Part shown: positions 36,814 through 44,904 of the stretch, piece after piece
How the letters are laid out: each line of letters opens with the position of its first letter
Position numbering within the stretch: the first letter of the stretch is position 1
NCBI GenBank assembly: GCA_020099315.1
Contig: CP083650.1
Span: 248,001 to 312,000, forward strand
Length of the DNA: 64,000 bases
Reading direction: 5' to 3'
From: Citrobacter europaeus
Lineage (GTDB): Bacteria; Pseudomonadota; Gammaproteobacteria; Enterobacterales; Enterobacteriaceae
Program-made: the position numbers and the translations under genes
The notes under the pieces: model-generated
The model's input: only the letters and a program-made list of their open reading frames with translations
Databases searched by the model: none
What the model was told of the DNA's origin: nothing

Positions 36814-37176
36814 ATGAGTAAGTTAACTGATTCTCTGGATTCTTTAATGACACTTGATGGCGCTATTTGCGCTGCAGTCGTGGATACACGTAATGGCATG
36901 ATCTTGGGCCATGTTGGTTCGGGCATTGACATTGAAATCGCTGCGGCAGGTAATACTGATGTAATTAAAGCGAAAATTAAGACAATTAAGCTGCTCGGTA
37001 TTAATGAAGTGATTGAGGATATTCTTATCACACTTGAAAATCAGTATCATATTTTACGTCCATTACAGAAGGTTGATTCTGTATTTATTTATCTGGTTCT
37101 TTCCCGGCGTGACAGTAACCTGGCTCTTGCTCGTCGAAGAGTTATGGATGTTGAGGGGACTGTCGAAAATATTTAA
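36814..37176 (+). CDS. Roadblock/LC7-domain protein
   Basis: A 120-residue single-domain protein. The pattern GAICAAVVDTRNGMILGHVG, IIKAKIKTIKLLG-like TDVIKAKIKTIKLLG, EDILITLENQYHILRPL and VFIYLVLSR fits the Roadblock/LC7 (MglB-like) fold, which binds and regulates Ras-like GTPases. It is clearly paralogous to residues 27-150 of the CZB-fused protein at 42071. AAAGGAG precedes the ATG. It stands directly upstream of the small GTPase gene, a classic regulator-GTPase pair, although inside a pilus operon. Confidence 0.82.
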   Translation: MSKLTDSLDSLMTLDGAICAAVVDTRNGMILGHVGSGIDIEIAAAGNTDVIKAKIKTIKLLGINEVIEDILITLENQYHILRPLQKVDSVFIYLVLSRRDSNLALARRRVMDVEGTVENI

Positions 37177-37194
37177 CTGCTGGATATTTGGTTC

Positions 37195-37740
37195 ATGAAA
37201 AATGACTATAAGATCTTGTTCATCGGTCGTACGGGCGTGGGCAAGACAACCGCTATTAATGCAGTGAGCCAAAGTAAAGTCATTGCCACTGATGTGGCAA
37301 TGACAACAGGCTACAGCGAGCAAAAAAATACGACTACCGTTGGATTAGATTATGGGGAATTTACGGTTAAGCATTCCAATCAAAATTATTTAATGCGTTT
37401 GTATGGTGTACCTGGACAAGAACGATTTGCCTATTCATGGGAAATTTTACAAAAAGGTTGTTCCGGAATTATTCTACTTGCTGACGCTACTCATAAATCA
37501 TTGGTTGACGATATCATTTATTATACAAACGCAATTAATAAGAGTTCTGGTGTAACGCCAATGGTTATCGCAATTATGAAGCATGATTTACTCAATACAT
37601 TAGAGAAACAGCAGCTACAAAACCGCATTGATGCGACAGCAAGTAATTTTCCGATGTTCTGGATTGATGCCAGAGCTTCAGAAACGATTGAGAATGTCTT
37701 AAATAAGTTGTTGTATATGATTACAGGTTCAGGAGCTTGA
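37195..37740 (+). CDS. Ras-like small GTPase (MglA/COG2229-type)
   Basis: A 181-residue GTPase with P-loop GRTGVGKT (11-18), a switch I threonine cluster TTTVGLDYG (46-54) and G3 region GVPGQERF (71-78), lacking the canonical Asp of DxxG, as in conservon and MglA-like proteins. G4 is unusual: MKHD (128-131) instead of NKxD. No lipid or membrane signal is seen, so it is cytoplasmic. It is flanked by Roadblock genes 18 bases before and 1 base after, and lies within the Tad operon. By analogy with MglA/MglB it may set where or when pili assemble. Confidence 0.85.
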   Translation: MKNDYKILFIGRTGVGKTTAINAVSQSKVIATDVAMTTGYSEQKNTTTVGLDYGEFTVKHSNQNYLMRLYGVPGQERFAYSWEILQKGCSGIILLADATHKSLVDDIIYYTNAINKSSGVTPMVIAIMKHDLLNTLEKQQLQNRIDATASNFPMFWIDARASETIENVLNKLLYMITGSGA

Positions 37741-37741
37741 T

Positions 37742-38281
37742 ATGCCCACCAAACAAGGTCTGCCGTTTCCACTGCGTACCAGATTTAATAGTACAGAAGC
37801 TGATCCTCTGTCAGAACAAGAGGTAGAGCCAGATAATTCTCTTCATCCAAGAGAAGATGAGCATGAGTATCCCCTACCTGTGGATGAGTCTGTTATCAGT
37901 GAAGAAATCAAGAATCGCCTCGATCAGACTTTAAAGATGTTTGTTAAAAAATATCCAGATATCCAGAATGTTATTTTGACAACGGTTGATGGGTTTGAGG
38001 TATCTTCGGTTTTGGAAGAGTATCAAAAAGAAAGTTTACGTCGCGTTGCTGCGATGTCAAGTTCACTACAGTCGATTGGCTCTGCAATGCTTCAGGAGAT
38101 TGGTGCCCCGACTTACCAATATCTTTATCTCAACAGCGCTAAGCGTTCTGTTTTTATTTATTTAATTTCAGGTAAATCGATGGAACTTGTACTGATGGCT
38201 ATTTCTGGAGAAATTGATTCTTTGGGACAGGCTTTGTGGTTAATTAATAAACTTTCCGATGATATTAAATCGTATATCTAA
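37742..38281 (+). CDS. second Roadblock/LC7-like protein
   Basis: A 179-residue protein with an acidic, proline-containing N-terminal arm of about 60 residues and then a Roadblock-like domain (NVILTTVDGFEVSSVLEE, RRVAAMSSSLQSIGSAMLQEIG, SVFIYLISGKSMELVLMAI). This is the layout of MglB/CvnB-type proteins: a helix with Ser/Ala-rich packing, then a beta sheet. It follows the GTPase stop by one base and is almost certainly translated with it. It could act as a GTPase-activating or scaffold partner (inference). Confidence 0.8.
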   Translation: MPTKQGLPFPLRTRFNSTEADPLSEQEVEPDNSLHPREDEHEYPLPVDESVISEEIKNRLDQTLKMFVKKYPDIQNVILTTVDGFEVSSVLEEYQKESLRRVAAMSSSLQSIGSAMLQEIGAPTYQYLYLNSAKRSVFIYLISGKSMELVLMAISGEIDSLGQALWLINKLSDDIKSYI

Positions 38282-38296
38282 CTTTGGAGGATATAT

Positions 38297-38770
38297 ATGG
38301 TACTCAACTATTGTATCATGAAGGTGGCATTGATTTTATGTGCAGGTGATATGAGTTCTGGTTTTATACCGTTAAAACCAGTTCTGGATAATCGTGAACA
38401 GCTAATCGAAGAACGTTTGGAATTTTATCTACGAAATATTCCGGAGAAGTATAATATATGGAATGAACAATTATCTCAACATATTTCAGACCCTTCCATT
38501 AGGGAAAGTATACTTTGTGATATCGCCTTCTTGGTTAATGCCGATATGATTTCTGGTGCAATACCACTAAATCCTGTTCTGCTTGAACGAGATGCTTTGA
38601 TTCATCAGTATTTTGATTCTTACTTACACATTATCACTGAAAAATCCTCTGGTATCAATCTTAGTCAGAACAGTATATCCATGAGTAATACTGTTGAACA
38701 GATTGTTTTTTCTATTAAAAAGACTGTTACTAAAAAGAAACGTAAGGGTATAAGAAGTAGAAGACGTTAA
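38297..38770 (+). CDS. protein of unknown function with an internal duplication
   Basis: A 157-residue protein I cannot assign. It holds two similar blocks: DMSSGFIPLKPVLDNREQLI followed by EERLEFYLRNIPEK, and DMISGAIPLNPVLLERDALI followed by HQYFDSYLHIITEK. The C-terminus is very basic (KKTVTKKKRKGIRSRRR). Strong ribosome binding site GGAGG before the ATG. No membrane helix or signal. The tandem position after the GTPase and Roadblock genes suggests a part of the same module, perhaps an adaptor. Confidence 0.75.
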   Translation: MVLNYCIMKVALILCAGDMSSGFIPLKPVLDNREQLIEERLEFYLRNIPEKYNIWNEQLSQHISDPSIRESILCDIAFLVNADMISGAIPLNPVLLERDALIHQYFDSYLHIITEKSSGINLSQNSISMSNTVEQIVFSIKKTVTKKKRKGIRSRRR

Positions 38771-38772
38771 TT

Positions 38773-39207
38773 ATGTTTTTCATTTACGGATTGATCTGCC
38801 TCTGCGTCGTTCATGCGATGATTACAGATGTTATTTATAGAAGGATATATAATTATAATTCTTTAATTATTATTTTATTATCTATATTGTTATTTTATTG
38901 TAGAGCTGAGTTATCTCTATTTGTTCCATTTATGGTGTTAATAATTGGTTTTTTATTGTTTGTATTAAATTTTTGGGGGGCCGGCGATGCGAAATTTTCT
39001 TTCGCACTCACACTGTCATTACCTTCCGATTTAATGTTCATTTTCCTCTTATTGATGTCTCTTAGCGGGGGGGTTATTGCTACATTTATGCTTGTTTTTC
39101 CTCGGTTAAAGGGAAAATTTGTGAGTGTACCTTACGCATTGTCAATCGGAACTGGTTACTTTTTAACGCTGATCATTGGGATATCAAATGACTCGATTAT
39201 TATCTAA
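38773..39207 (+). CDS. tadV: TadV/CpaA prepilin peptidase
   Basis: A 144-residue A24-family aspartic peptidase with four or more membrane helices. The two Asp motifs are VHAMITDVIYRRIYN near residue 20 and FWGAGDAKFSFAL (GxGD) near residue 75. It lacks the N-methylase domain of PilD, as is normal for TadV/FppA. It cleaves the Flp, TadE and TadF leaders. Confidence 0.9.
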   Translation: MFFIYGLICLCVVHAMITDVIYRRIYNYNSLIIILLSILLFYCRAELSLFVPFMVLIIGFLLFVLNFWGAGDAKFSFALTLSLPSDLMFIFLLLMSLSGGVIATFMLVFPRLKGKFVSVPYALSIGTGYFLTLIIGISNDSIII

Positions 39208-39676
39208 ATGCAGGATGATTTTTAGTAATAATGGTACTGCTTCTATTGAGTTCTCGTTGGTGCTCATTCCTTTTTTGGCGTCCGTACTTTTTATTTTGGA
39301 ATTATGCCGAATAATGTACCTCACAGCTGCTATAGATCTCGTGTTAGCAGAATCAGCTCGCTATACCTCACTTGAGCCATCAGTTACTGATTATGAACAA
39401 TCTTTCAATAAAATGCTTAATGACAATATTGTGTTATGGCCATTATTAGCATCTGGACAGTCCGTTGACGCTACTGTTCTTCATTGCGATACAATTTCTG
39501 ATTTGGTTAATACAACGAGTAGTTGCACTATTGATGATACAGCAGGAAGCAAAATGCTGGCACTCTATTCTTTAAAATATCATTATAAACCTTTATTTTT
39601 TATTTTTAATGATGGACATTTTGACTCACTTTTTACAAGAAAGATTATTTATATTCAGGAGGCAAAGCGTGGATAA
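39188..39676 (+). CDS. tadE: TadE pseudopilin
   Basis: A 162-residue protein with the TadE-type N-terminus NNGTASIEFSLVLIPFLASV, that is Gly then a hydrophobic helix with Glu at +5. A periplasmic part with two Cys (LHCDT, SSCTI) follows. ATG at 39188 overlaps the tadV end by 20 bases; a TTG at 39176 is also in frame. It is a minor pilin or initiation factor of the Flp pilus. Confidence 0.88.
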   Translation: MTRLLSKCRMIFSNNGTASIEFSLVLIPFLASVLFILELCRIMYLTAAIDLVLAESARYTSLEPSVTDYEQSFNKMLNDNIVLWPLLASGQSVDATVLHCDTISDLVNTTSSCTIDDTAGSKMLALYSLKYHYKPLFFIFNDGHFDSLFTRKIIYIQEAKRG

Positions 39677-40295
39677 AATGACCTTTCTTAGATCTACGTT
39701 AAATGATCTCGCATGGCGTACTCGAGGTAGTGTAACAATTGAGTTTGCAATTATTTTCCCTGTTTTAATTATGCTTGCTTTAATTTTGTTAGATTTTACT
39801 ACCTTGTATGCTAATGAAAGTCGTCTGGCTAGAAGTGGTTATTCTCTGGCGTCTATTTTACGTGAACGAACGCTACTATATGGGAAAGATGAGGTTGTGA
39901 CTCAGTCTCAGGTGAATATGATTTATGATATTACTAATGAGTTGCTAAACGACAGTCAGTTAGCCAACAAGGTAAGTTTAAATGTACAGGCTGTATATTT
40001 TGATAGTTCGTCAACAGAAAATAATAAGGTTATTGATAGTAGCAAAACGATTAACATCACTAAATCAAGTTCATTAAATCCAGTGATCTGTGCACCAGTT
40101 AAAGATATAGAGTCAGATACGTTAACAGATTTGTCAGTATGGTCAAGTGAAGTAGGAGGGACACTACGTTGGTTGCCAGTATATCAGATAACTTTATGTA
40201 TCAAAGGTGATGAAAGCTATTTTTTAAAGGCCTTTTCATATATTGGTGTTATAACTCCATCAGTTATCTCAAGCAATGCGGTCGTTCCGCGCTGA
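39669..40295 (+). CDS. tadF: TadF pseudopilin
   Basis: A TadE/TadF-like protein of 208 residues with RGSVTIEFAIIFPVLIMLAL near residue 20 (Gly, then Glu at +5). GTG at 39669 is preferred because AGGAGG (39657-39662) lies 6 bases upstream; the ATG at 39678 is spaced too far. It overlaps the tadE end by 8 bases and the upstream part of the tadG frame at its own end. Confidence 0.85.
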   Translation: MDKMTFLRSTLNDLAWRTRGSVTIEFAIIFPVLIMLALILLDFTTLYANESRLARSGYSLASILRERTLLYGKDEVVTQSQVNMIYDITNELLNDSQLANKVSLNVQAVYFDSSSTENNKVIDSSKTINITKSSSLNPVICAPVKDIESDTLTDLSVWSSEVGGTLRWLPVYQITLCIKGDESYFLKAFSYIGVITPSVISSNAVVPR

Positions 40296-40314
40296 CGTGC
40301 GAGGTGAATATATA

Positions 40315-42015
40315 ATGTATAATTTAAATTTTTTAAAGTTTTCATACATTCAAAATAATCGTGCTGCAGTATCAGTAATGTTTGCTATAGTTTTACCTAT
40401 TTTGATTGCTTCTTTTTCTATTGGTATTGATGGAGCTCGTTTTTTAATTAAAAGAGCAAAATTGTCTGATGCCTTATCTCAAGGATCACTTGCTGTCGCT
40501 TTAACTGGGAACGATAATAGTTTAGATACTGATATTACGAGAAATGAACAATTACTTAAGTCATATATTGATTATTATCTTCCTTCCGATAAGATTAAAC
40601 TAGGCAGTTTAAAGGTCACGTTAAGGAAAAAATATGATCCTGATGACACGTCACGTGTAGTTAGTCTTGATTACATTGCTGATGCTGCGATTCTTTCAAA
40701 TCCAATTTTTGAAAGCCTGGAACATGGGTTACCAGGTTTCGGAAAGGACGTTCAAATTTCTTCTGACGGTAGTAATGGTATTGTTCGTAAAAATATTGAT
40801 GAGTCTTCTGTCGAAAGTGACATAGTTTTTGCTGTTGACTTTTCGGGCTCTATGCTTGACCCTTCTTCAGAACCCTCTATGAATCGTCTTCAGTTGCTCC
40901 AAAGAATAATTGCAGATTTGACGAAGGATGTTATTAAGTCAGATTCTAATACGAAGATTGGAATCGTACCTTTTGACTTAGGTATTCCAGTTAGCTTATC
41001 TGAAAAAAATCCATTAGGTGGGGCTCGTATTGGTTGCAGTTTGCCTTATAAATTCAATTATCAGTATGACTTAGATTTTAATTTTTGGTCATATAAATAT
41101 CCAGGGAACACGTCTTCCAGCTCAGCAGAGGCATTATATGATACAAACAGGCGGCAATATGATTATTATCGATATGATTTGGGTTTATCAACTGATCAAC
41201 TAGTTAATTCTGGAATCTGTGTTAGCACATCATCTAAACCATTTTATTCCTGTGAGAGAATTGGTTTCAATTTAGCTATCCCATCGAATACTACAAGATT
41301 CGTAAGTGATTATAATGTTATGTCACGAATAGGTAATCAAATACACGATTCTATTGCTAGTGATGTTACAATAGATTACTCGGCGACATTAGCTCAAAAA
41401 AATTTATTTGGTGATGTTTATAAAACTTTCGAAATTCCATTTGGTTCGAGTTCTTCTTTCCAAAGCGTTTTCACGCACATGTGTACCTCTGGTTTTAATG
41501 TGAGTCCACATAATAATTATTTTTCAAATTATCCATCAATTATCTCTTCGCTATATCAGAATGCTCAAATTATTAATCTGACATCAAGTCAATCACAGTT
41601 GCAAAAATTCAATAAGATGGTAGTACATCTTGGTGCGGGTACCGATACTACGGCAGGATTATTAACAGCAGCAAGGGTGATAAAAAGCGGCACTAATCCT
41701 CAGAAAATAATAATTGTCATTACTGATGGTGAAGATAGTGGCGAACTTGTAACGGTAAGTAATCGGTTTCATACCCAGTTTAAGATGTGTAAAAAAATAG
41801 TTGATGGTTTAGAAGAACAATCCGCTAATACTAAAAGTGTGAAAATTTATTATATTTCATTATCCGCAAAAGATAATAATGAGAAAAGACTTGCTTTCTG
41901 GAGGGACAATTGTGTAGGAAGTGATGGTGCCTTTACTGCTACTGATTATACTTCTCTAAAAAATGTAATCTCGTCAATCTTACAAAAAGGCAGTCTTCAT
42001 TTTGTCAATAAATAA
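40315..42015 (+). CDS. tadG: TadG-like von Willebrand A-domain pilus protein
   Basis: A 566-residue protein with an N-terminal pilin-like helix (RAAVSVMFAIVLPILIASFS). A vWA domain starts near residue 165 (SDIVFAVDFSGSMLDPS with the DxSGS MIDAS motif) and continues after a long insert to GTDTTAGLLTAARVI and IVITDGEDSG. Such TadG proteins anchor or initiate the pilus and may bind a metal. ATG at 40315 follows GAGGTG at good spacing; an earlier ATG at 40276 lies inside the tadF end. Confidence 0.87.
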   Translation: MYNLNFLKFSYIQNNRAAVSVMFAIVLPILIASFSIGIDGARFLIKRAKLSDALSQGSLAVALTGNDNSLDTDITRNEQLLKSYIDYYLPSDKIKLGSLKVTLRKKYDPDDTSRVVSLDYIADAAILSNPIFESLEHGLPGFGKDVQISSDGSNGIVRKNIDESSVESDIVFAVDFSGSMLDPSSEPSMNRLQLLQRIIADLTKDVIKSDSNTKIGIVPFDLGIPVSLSEKNPLGGARIGCSLPYKFNYQYDLDFNFWSYKYPGNTSSSSAEALYDTNRRQYDYYRYDLGLSTDQLVNSGICVSTSSKPFYSCERIGFNLAIPSNTTRFVSDYNVMSRIGNQIHDSIASDVTIDYSATLAQKNLFGDVYKTFEIPFGSSSSFQSVFTHMCTSGFNVSPHNNYFSNYPSIISSLYQNAQIINLTSSQSQLQKFNKMVVHLGAGTDTTAGLLTAARVIKSGTNPQKIIIVITDGEDSGELVTVSNRFHTQFKMCKKIVDGLEEQSANTKSVKIYYISLSAKDNNEKRLAFWRDNCVGSDGAFTATDYTSLKNVISSILQKGSLHFVNK

Positions 42016-42070
42016 TCAGCTTGTTTTTTGATTATTTTACGGATGTCAACTAACTAATGATGGTATCAGT

Positions 42071-42889
42071 ATGATATTCGAATTTTTAACACAACTGTTT
42101 TCAAGAGGCAGGGGTGTGAAACATGAAATTTTACCAATGGAGAATAGTGAAATGGCAAAATTTGATACTGTCCTTGACCAGTTACGTATCGACAGTTCTG
42201 TCTTGATGGTGGCATTTATTGATCTTAATAGTGGTATGAAGTTGGCTTCGTCCGGTTATATTAAAGATGCTGAAATACATACTGAATGTGCTGTAAAGGT
42301 GATCAGGTCTGAGTTGAAAACTATTAAGCTGCTTGAGGTAGATGATGATATACAGGATATTATAATTTCAACAGACAAGATTTATCATTTACTCTATCCA
42401 TGTCGTGGAATAAAAGATGTGTTTATATATCTAATTGCTGATCGTTCAAGAGCGAACCTGGCGTTAATCAGGCGAGGTTTGGGTGATACTGAGGCAAACC
42501 TACTTGCTATTCTTTATAACGACAATGATGTTCAGAATCATGGATTAAATGTAAAATCTGCTCTCGATGCGCACTGTAAATGGCGCGACCGACTTATTGC
42601 AATGATTAACGGCCTGGATGAGTCATTCCCAATTGATAAAGCCTCTGTTGACAATGAATGCGACCTTGGAAAATGGCTACATTCGGTTGGAACATCTAAA
42701 TATAGTGATTTACCGGAGTTTATTCAGCTTATGAATAGTCATCGAATGTTCCATTCTTGCGTAAAACAAGTTGTTGATGTACTAAAAACGCAGGGTGTTG
42801 AAGCTGCCAGATTAGAGTTAGGTACTGGTTTTCAAAAGGTCTCCGCGAAAGTGCAGAATGATATTATTACCTTTTTTGAGAAAATTTAG
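42071..42889 (+). CDS. Roadblock-CZB fusion protein, candidate zinc or redox sensor
   Basis: A 272-residue protein. Residues about 27-150 are a Roadblock/LC7 domain paralogous to the protein at 36814 (shared TIKLL, YHxLxP, VFIYL, NLALxRR). Residues about 163-272 are a chemoreceptor zinc-binding (CZB) domain: His168 in DAHCKW, Cys197 in ECDLGKWLHS, and His224 and His228 in NSHRMFHSC, the four zinc ligands. CZB domains sense zinc or hypochlorite in chemoreceptors and diguanylate cyclases; fused to Roadblock it could link metal level to the GTPase and the pilus. Last gene of the Tad operon. I know of no described protein of this make-up. Confidence 0.85.
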   Translation: MIFEFLTQLFSRGRGVKHEILPMENSEMAKFDTVLDQLRIDSSVLMVAFIDLNSGMKLASSGYIKDAEIHTECAVKVIRSELKTIKLLEVDDDIQDIIISTDKIYHLLYPCRGIKDVFIYLIADRSRANLALIRRGLGDTEANLLAILYNDNDVQNHGLNVKSALDAHCKWRDRLIAMINGLDESFPIDKASVDNECDLGKWLHSVGTSKYSDLPEFIQLMNSHRMFHSCVKQVVDVLKTQGVEAARLELGTGFQKVSAKVQNDIITFFEKI

Positions 42890-43343
42890 TATTTGTATAA
42901 TGTAGTTTTAATTTTTTATTTCTTTGATGTTTTCTATAATAAAATATAACTTTTAATTCTTAATGTTGATTTTACAATGCAAGTAAATATACTTTTATTT
43001 TGTATTCTGACATTTTTAACTTTTGGAGTTTGGGGGAGTGTGGTTCCCCCATTTTTTTACAAATTACACATAGGCAGCGCTACTCTACAACCCTGCAGTA
43101 ATATTTAGCTCCAGAACAATTAAGGCGGTTTTACTGTATCCGTGTTCGTGATTTGCAGGGCATCAACATGGCTATCAGGCGCATAAAGTCTACAGCGAAT
43201 TACTCGATAAACCGTATCTGTCGTTTCTAATAAATTTTCCTTTCTGCTTATCCATGCAGACAGTTAAAAAAATTGATACTCATAATACAAAGGTATGAAT
43301 GTTTTAAGAGCTTGTATGGTCTACAACACTGGTTGCTTTCCTT
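42890..43343. other. gap after the Tad operon
   Basis: About 450 bases. The first 140 are AT-rich and end in the terminator at 43031-43058. The rest shows short peptide-like stretches on the plus strand (around 43130-43230) that could be a transposase relic, but I cannot support a name. Confidence 0.35.
43031..43058 (+). terminator. rho-independent terminator of the Tad operon
   Basis: TGGGGGA (43031-43037) pairs with TCCCCCA (43045-43051), followed by seven T's. It lies 142 bases after the CZB gene stop and closes the operon. Confidence 0.82.
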
Positions 43344-44214
43344 TCAGTGTTCTAACCCTTGAGACTGGAGTAGAAGGCTAACATCAGCCTGTATCGGATC
43401 ATTGTTCATGCTGTGATAGAGTTCGAAGTGGGGGCCATTGCCAAACTCCAGCCCGGTAGCAACGATGTCACCGATATGCTCCTCCCCACGCGAACCATAC
43501 GGACTAAGGTCAGTAATAAGATTACGGGATTGAGCGTAACGACCAGCGGGAATTAGCTGGATATCGACCGCTCCCGTCCCCACAGTACTTGCAGGCACTG
43601 TCACCCCTATGTCAGCGCGACACTTGGCTGGCGAAGTAACTTCGGGATTATCGTGATAGATTTAGATCCACTCCGCGCCTTCAAGACTGCTGGTAAGGGA
43701 CCATTGATGCAACTGGCCTTAGACCGAATTATACCCCTCGCCATAGGGTTCGGTTACACGGATGTAGGCAGAGTACGGGCGTCCATCTCGAGAGTCTTCA
43801 TGATATTGCTCCTTGCTGATAAGGTACCTTCAGCTTAAGGATTCGGCTGCTCAATAGCGTGTCCATCCTTGTTTATAAGGTGTCCATTCTTACTCTTATC
43901 GCGGCGAAACTCTCTCGGCGTGCAGTCATAGTAACGGCGAAATACCTTGACAAATGCCCGGGAGCTGGCTAGTCCCGCCTCCATCGCTATGGTCAGGTGA
44001 TACTGGCATCGGTATAACGGAGCTGCCAGGCAGCCTGCTGAATACGCAGACGACGACACATCTCCCCGGGTGTCTCTCCTGCCACGCCCGTAAACACCCT
44101 GTGAAAATGGTAGAAGGACAAACAGGCACTGCTTGCCAGCATTTCGATGGAGAGATCAGAATTCTGCTCCAGCGCCCGGATCACCTGACGTAATCTGGCT
44201 TGACAATCTACCAT
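43344..44214 (-). pseudogene. AraC-family regulator with GyrI-like domain, heavily decayed
   Basis: Fragments of one AraC/GyrI-type protein appear in order from the right. RLRQVIRALEQNSDLSIEML...SFYHFHRVFTG (first helix-turn-helix) is followed, in another frame, by IAMEAGLASSRAFVKVFRRY and CTPREFRRDK. Then come HDNPEVTSPAKCRADIGV-like pieces and IQLIPAGRYAQSRN...GNGPHFELYHSM of the effector domain. At least two frameshifts and internal stops between 43835 and 43604 break it. Probably an old resident of the island's right flank. Confidence 0.82.
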
Positions 44215-44224
44215 ATCATTAGCA

Positions 44225-44383
44225 CTAACGCTCCCTGCGATTGTGTGTAAGTAGAGTGAACCAACATATCACCGCTGCCGGAAGGTAGGGCAATAATTTG
44301 CGATCTCCAAACTGATCCCGTTCTTGGGTTATTTTACTTTCGAATAGGCACATAGGAATCTGGCTAGTCACTTCAGTCAGCAT
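44225..44383 (-). CDS. small open frame with a good ribosome binding site, uncertain
   Basis: A 52-residue product starting MLTEVTSQIPMCLFES. GGAGG lies 8 bases before the ATG at 44383. It ends 10 bases before the AraC relic. No family recognised and composition gives little support. It may itself be a relic. Confidence 0.3.
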   Translation of the reverse strand: MLTEVTSQIPMCLFESKITQERDQFGDRKLLPYLPAAVICWFTLLTHNRRER

Positions 44384-44529
44384 TGTTTTTCCTCCGTCCT
44401 GAGTAGTGTGTGCATAGGATTTACCGGATAAACATAGATTCCCCCTTCAATGTCCAGCAGGGACGAGCCGATCTCATGTTAGGTGGTCTCGGAATTAATA
44501 AAGCACCGATACTACCTGGACTAATAGTT

Positions 44530-44904
44530 TTAAAAATTTCCACGGGTTATCTTATCTTCCGGATCTTGCCGGAGAAGCCCGAAAGGACAAATCGACACCA
44601 TACATTTTCTGTAAACATTACAACATTTGTTATTTATGGACTGACTTCCCGGACAAAGGCTTTTCTCCTTCATACATATCCATAATTCTTTGTTGTATCT
44701 GGTGACATTGTAAACAGTTATGGGGTATACCTTTCCATTTATTAATACTCCCTTATCGTAAGGCTCGATCATGCTGCCCGGCGCCAAAAAAATATCTGCC
44801 TGATACCAAATTGTTAACTTCAGATTTTTAAAGCCACTTATACAAGAAAAGCAAACTCCGACTGAAGGACTTACCACTGTATCAATAACATACCATTCCA
44901 TCAT
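44530..44904 (-). CDS. hypothetical protein
   Basis: A 124-residue product. The first about 80 residues (MMEWYVIDTVVSPSVGVCFS ... VYPITVYNVTRYNKELWICM) look like real protein, with ordered hydrophobic strands. The last 40 are Cys-rich and may be out of the original frame. No domain, signal or membrane span recognised. It sits alone in a region of decayed genes. Confidence 0.45.
   Translation of the reverse strand: MMEWYVIDTVVSPSVGVCFSCISGFKNLKLTIWYQADIFLAPGSMIEPYDKGVLINGKVYPITVYNVTRYNKELWICMKEKSLCPGSQSINNKCCNVYRKCMVSICPFGLLRQDPEDKITRGNF

Noticed and set aside
44410..44529. A plus-strand peptide resembling a LysR effector fragment (RADLMLGGLGI)
   Set aside because: Too short and too weak a resemblance to support a gene or relic.
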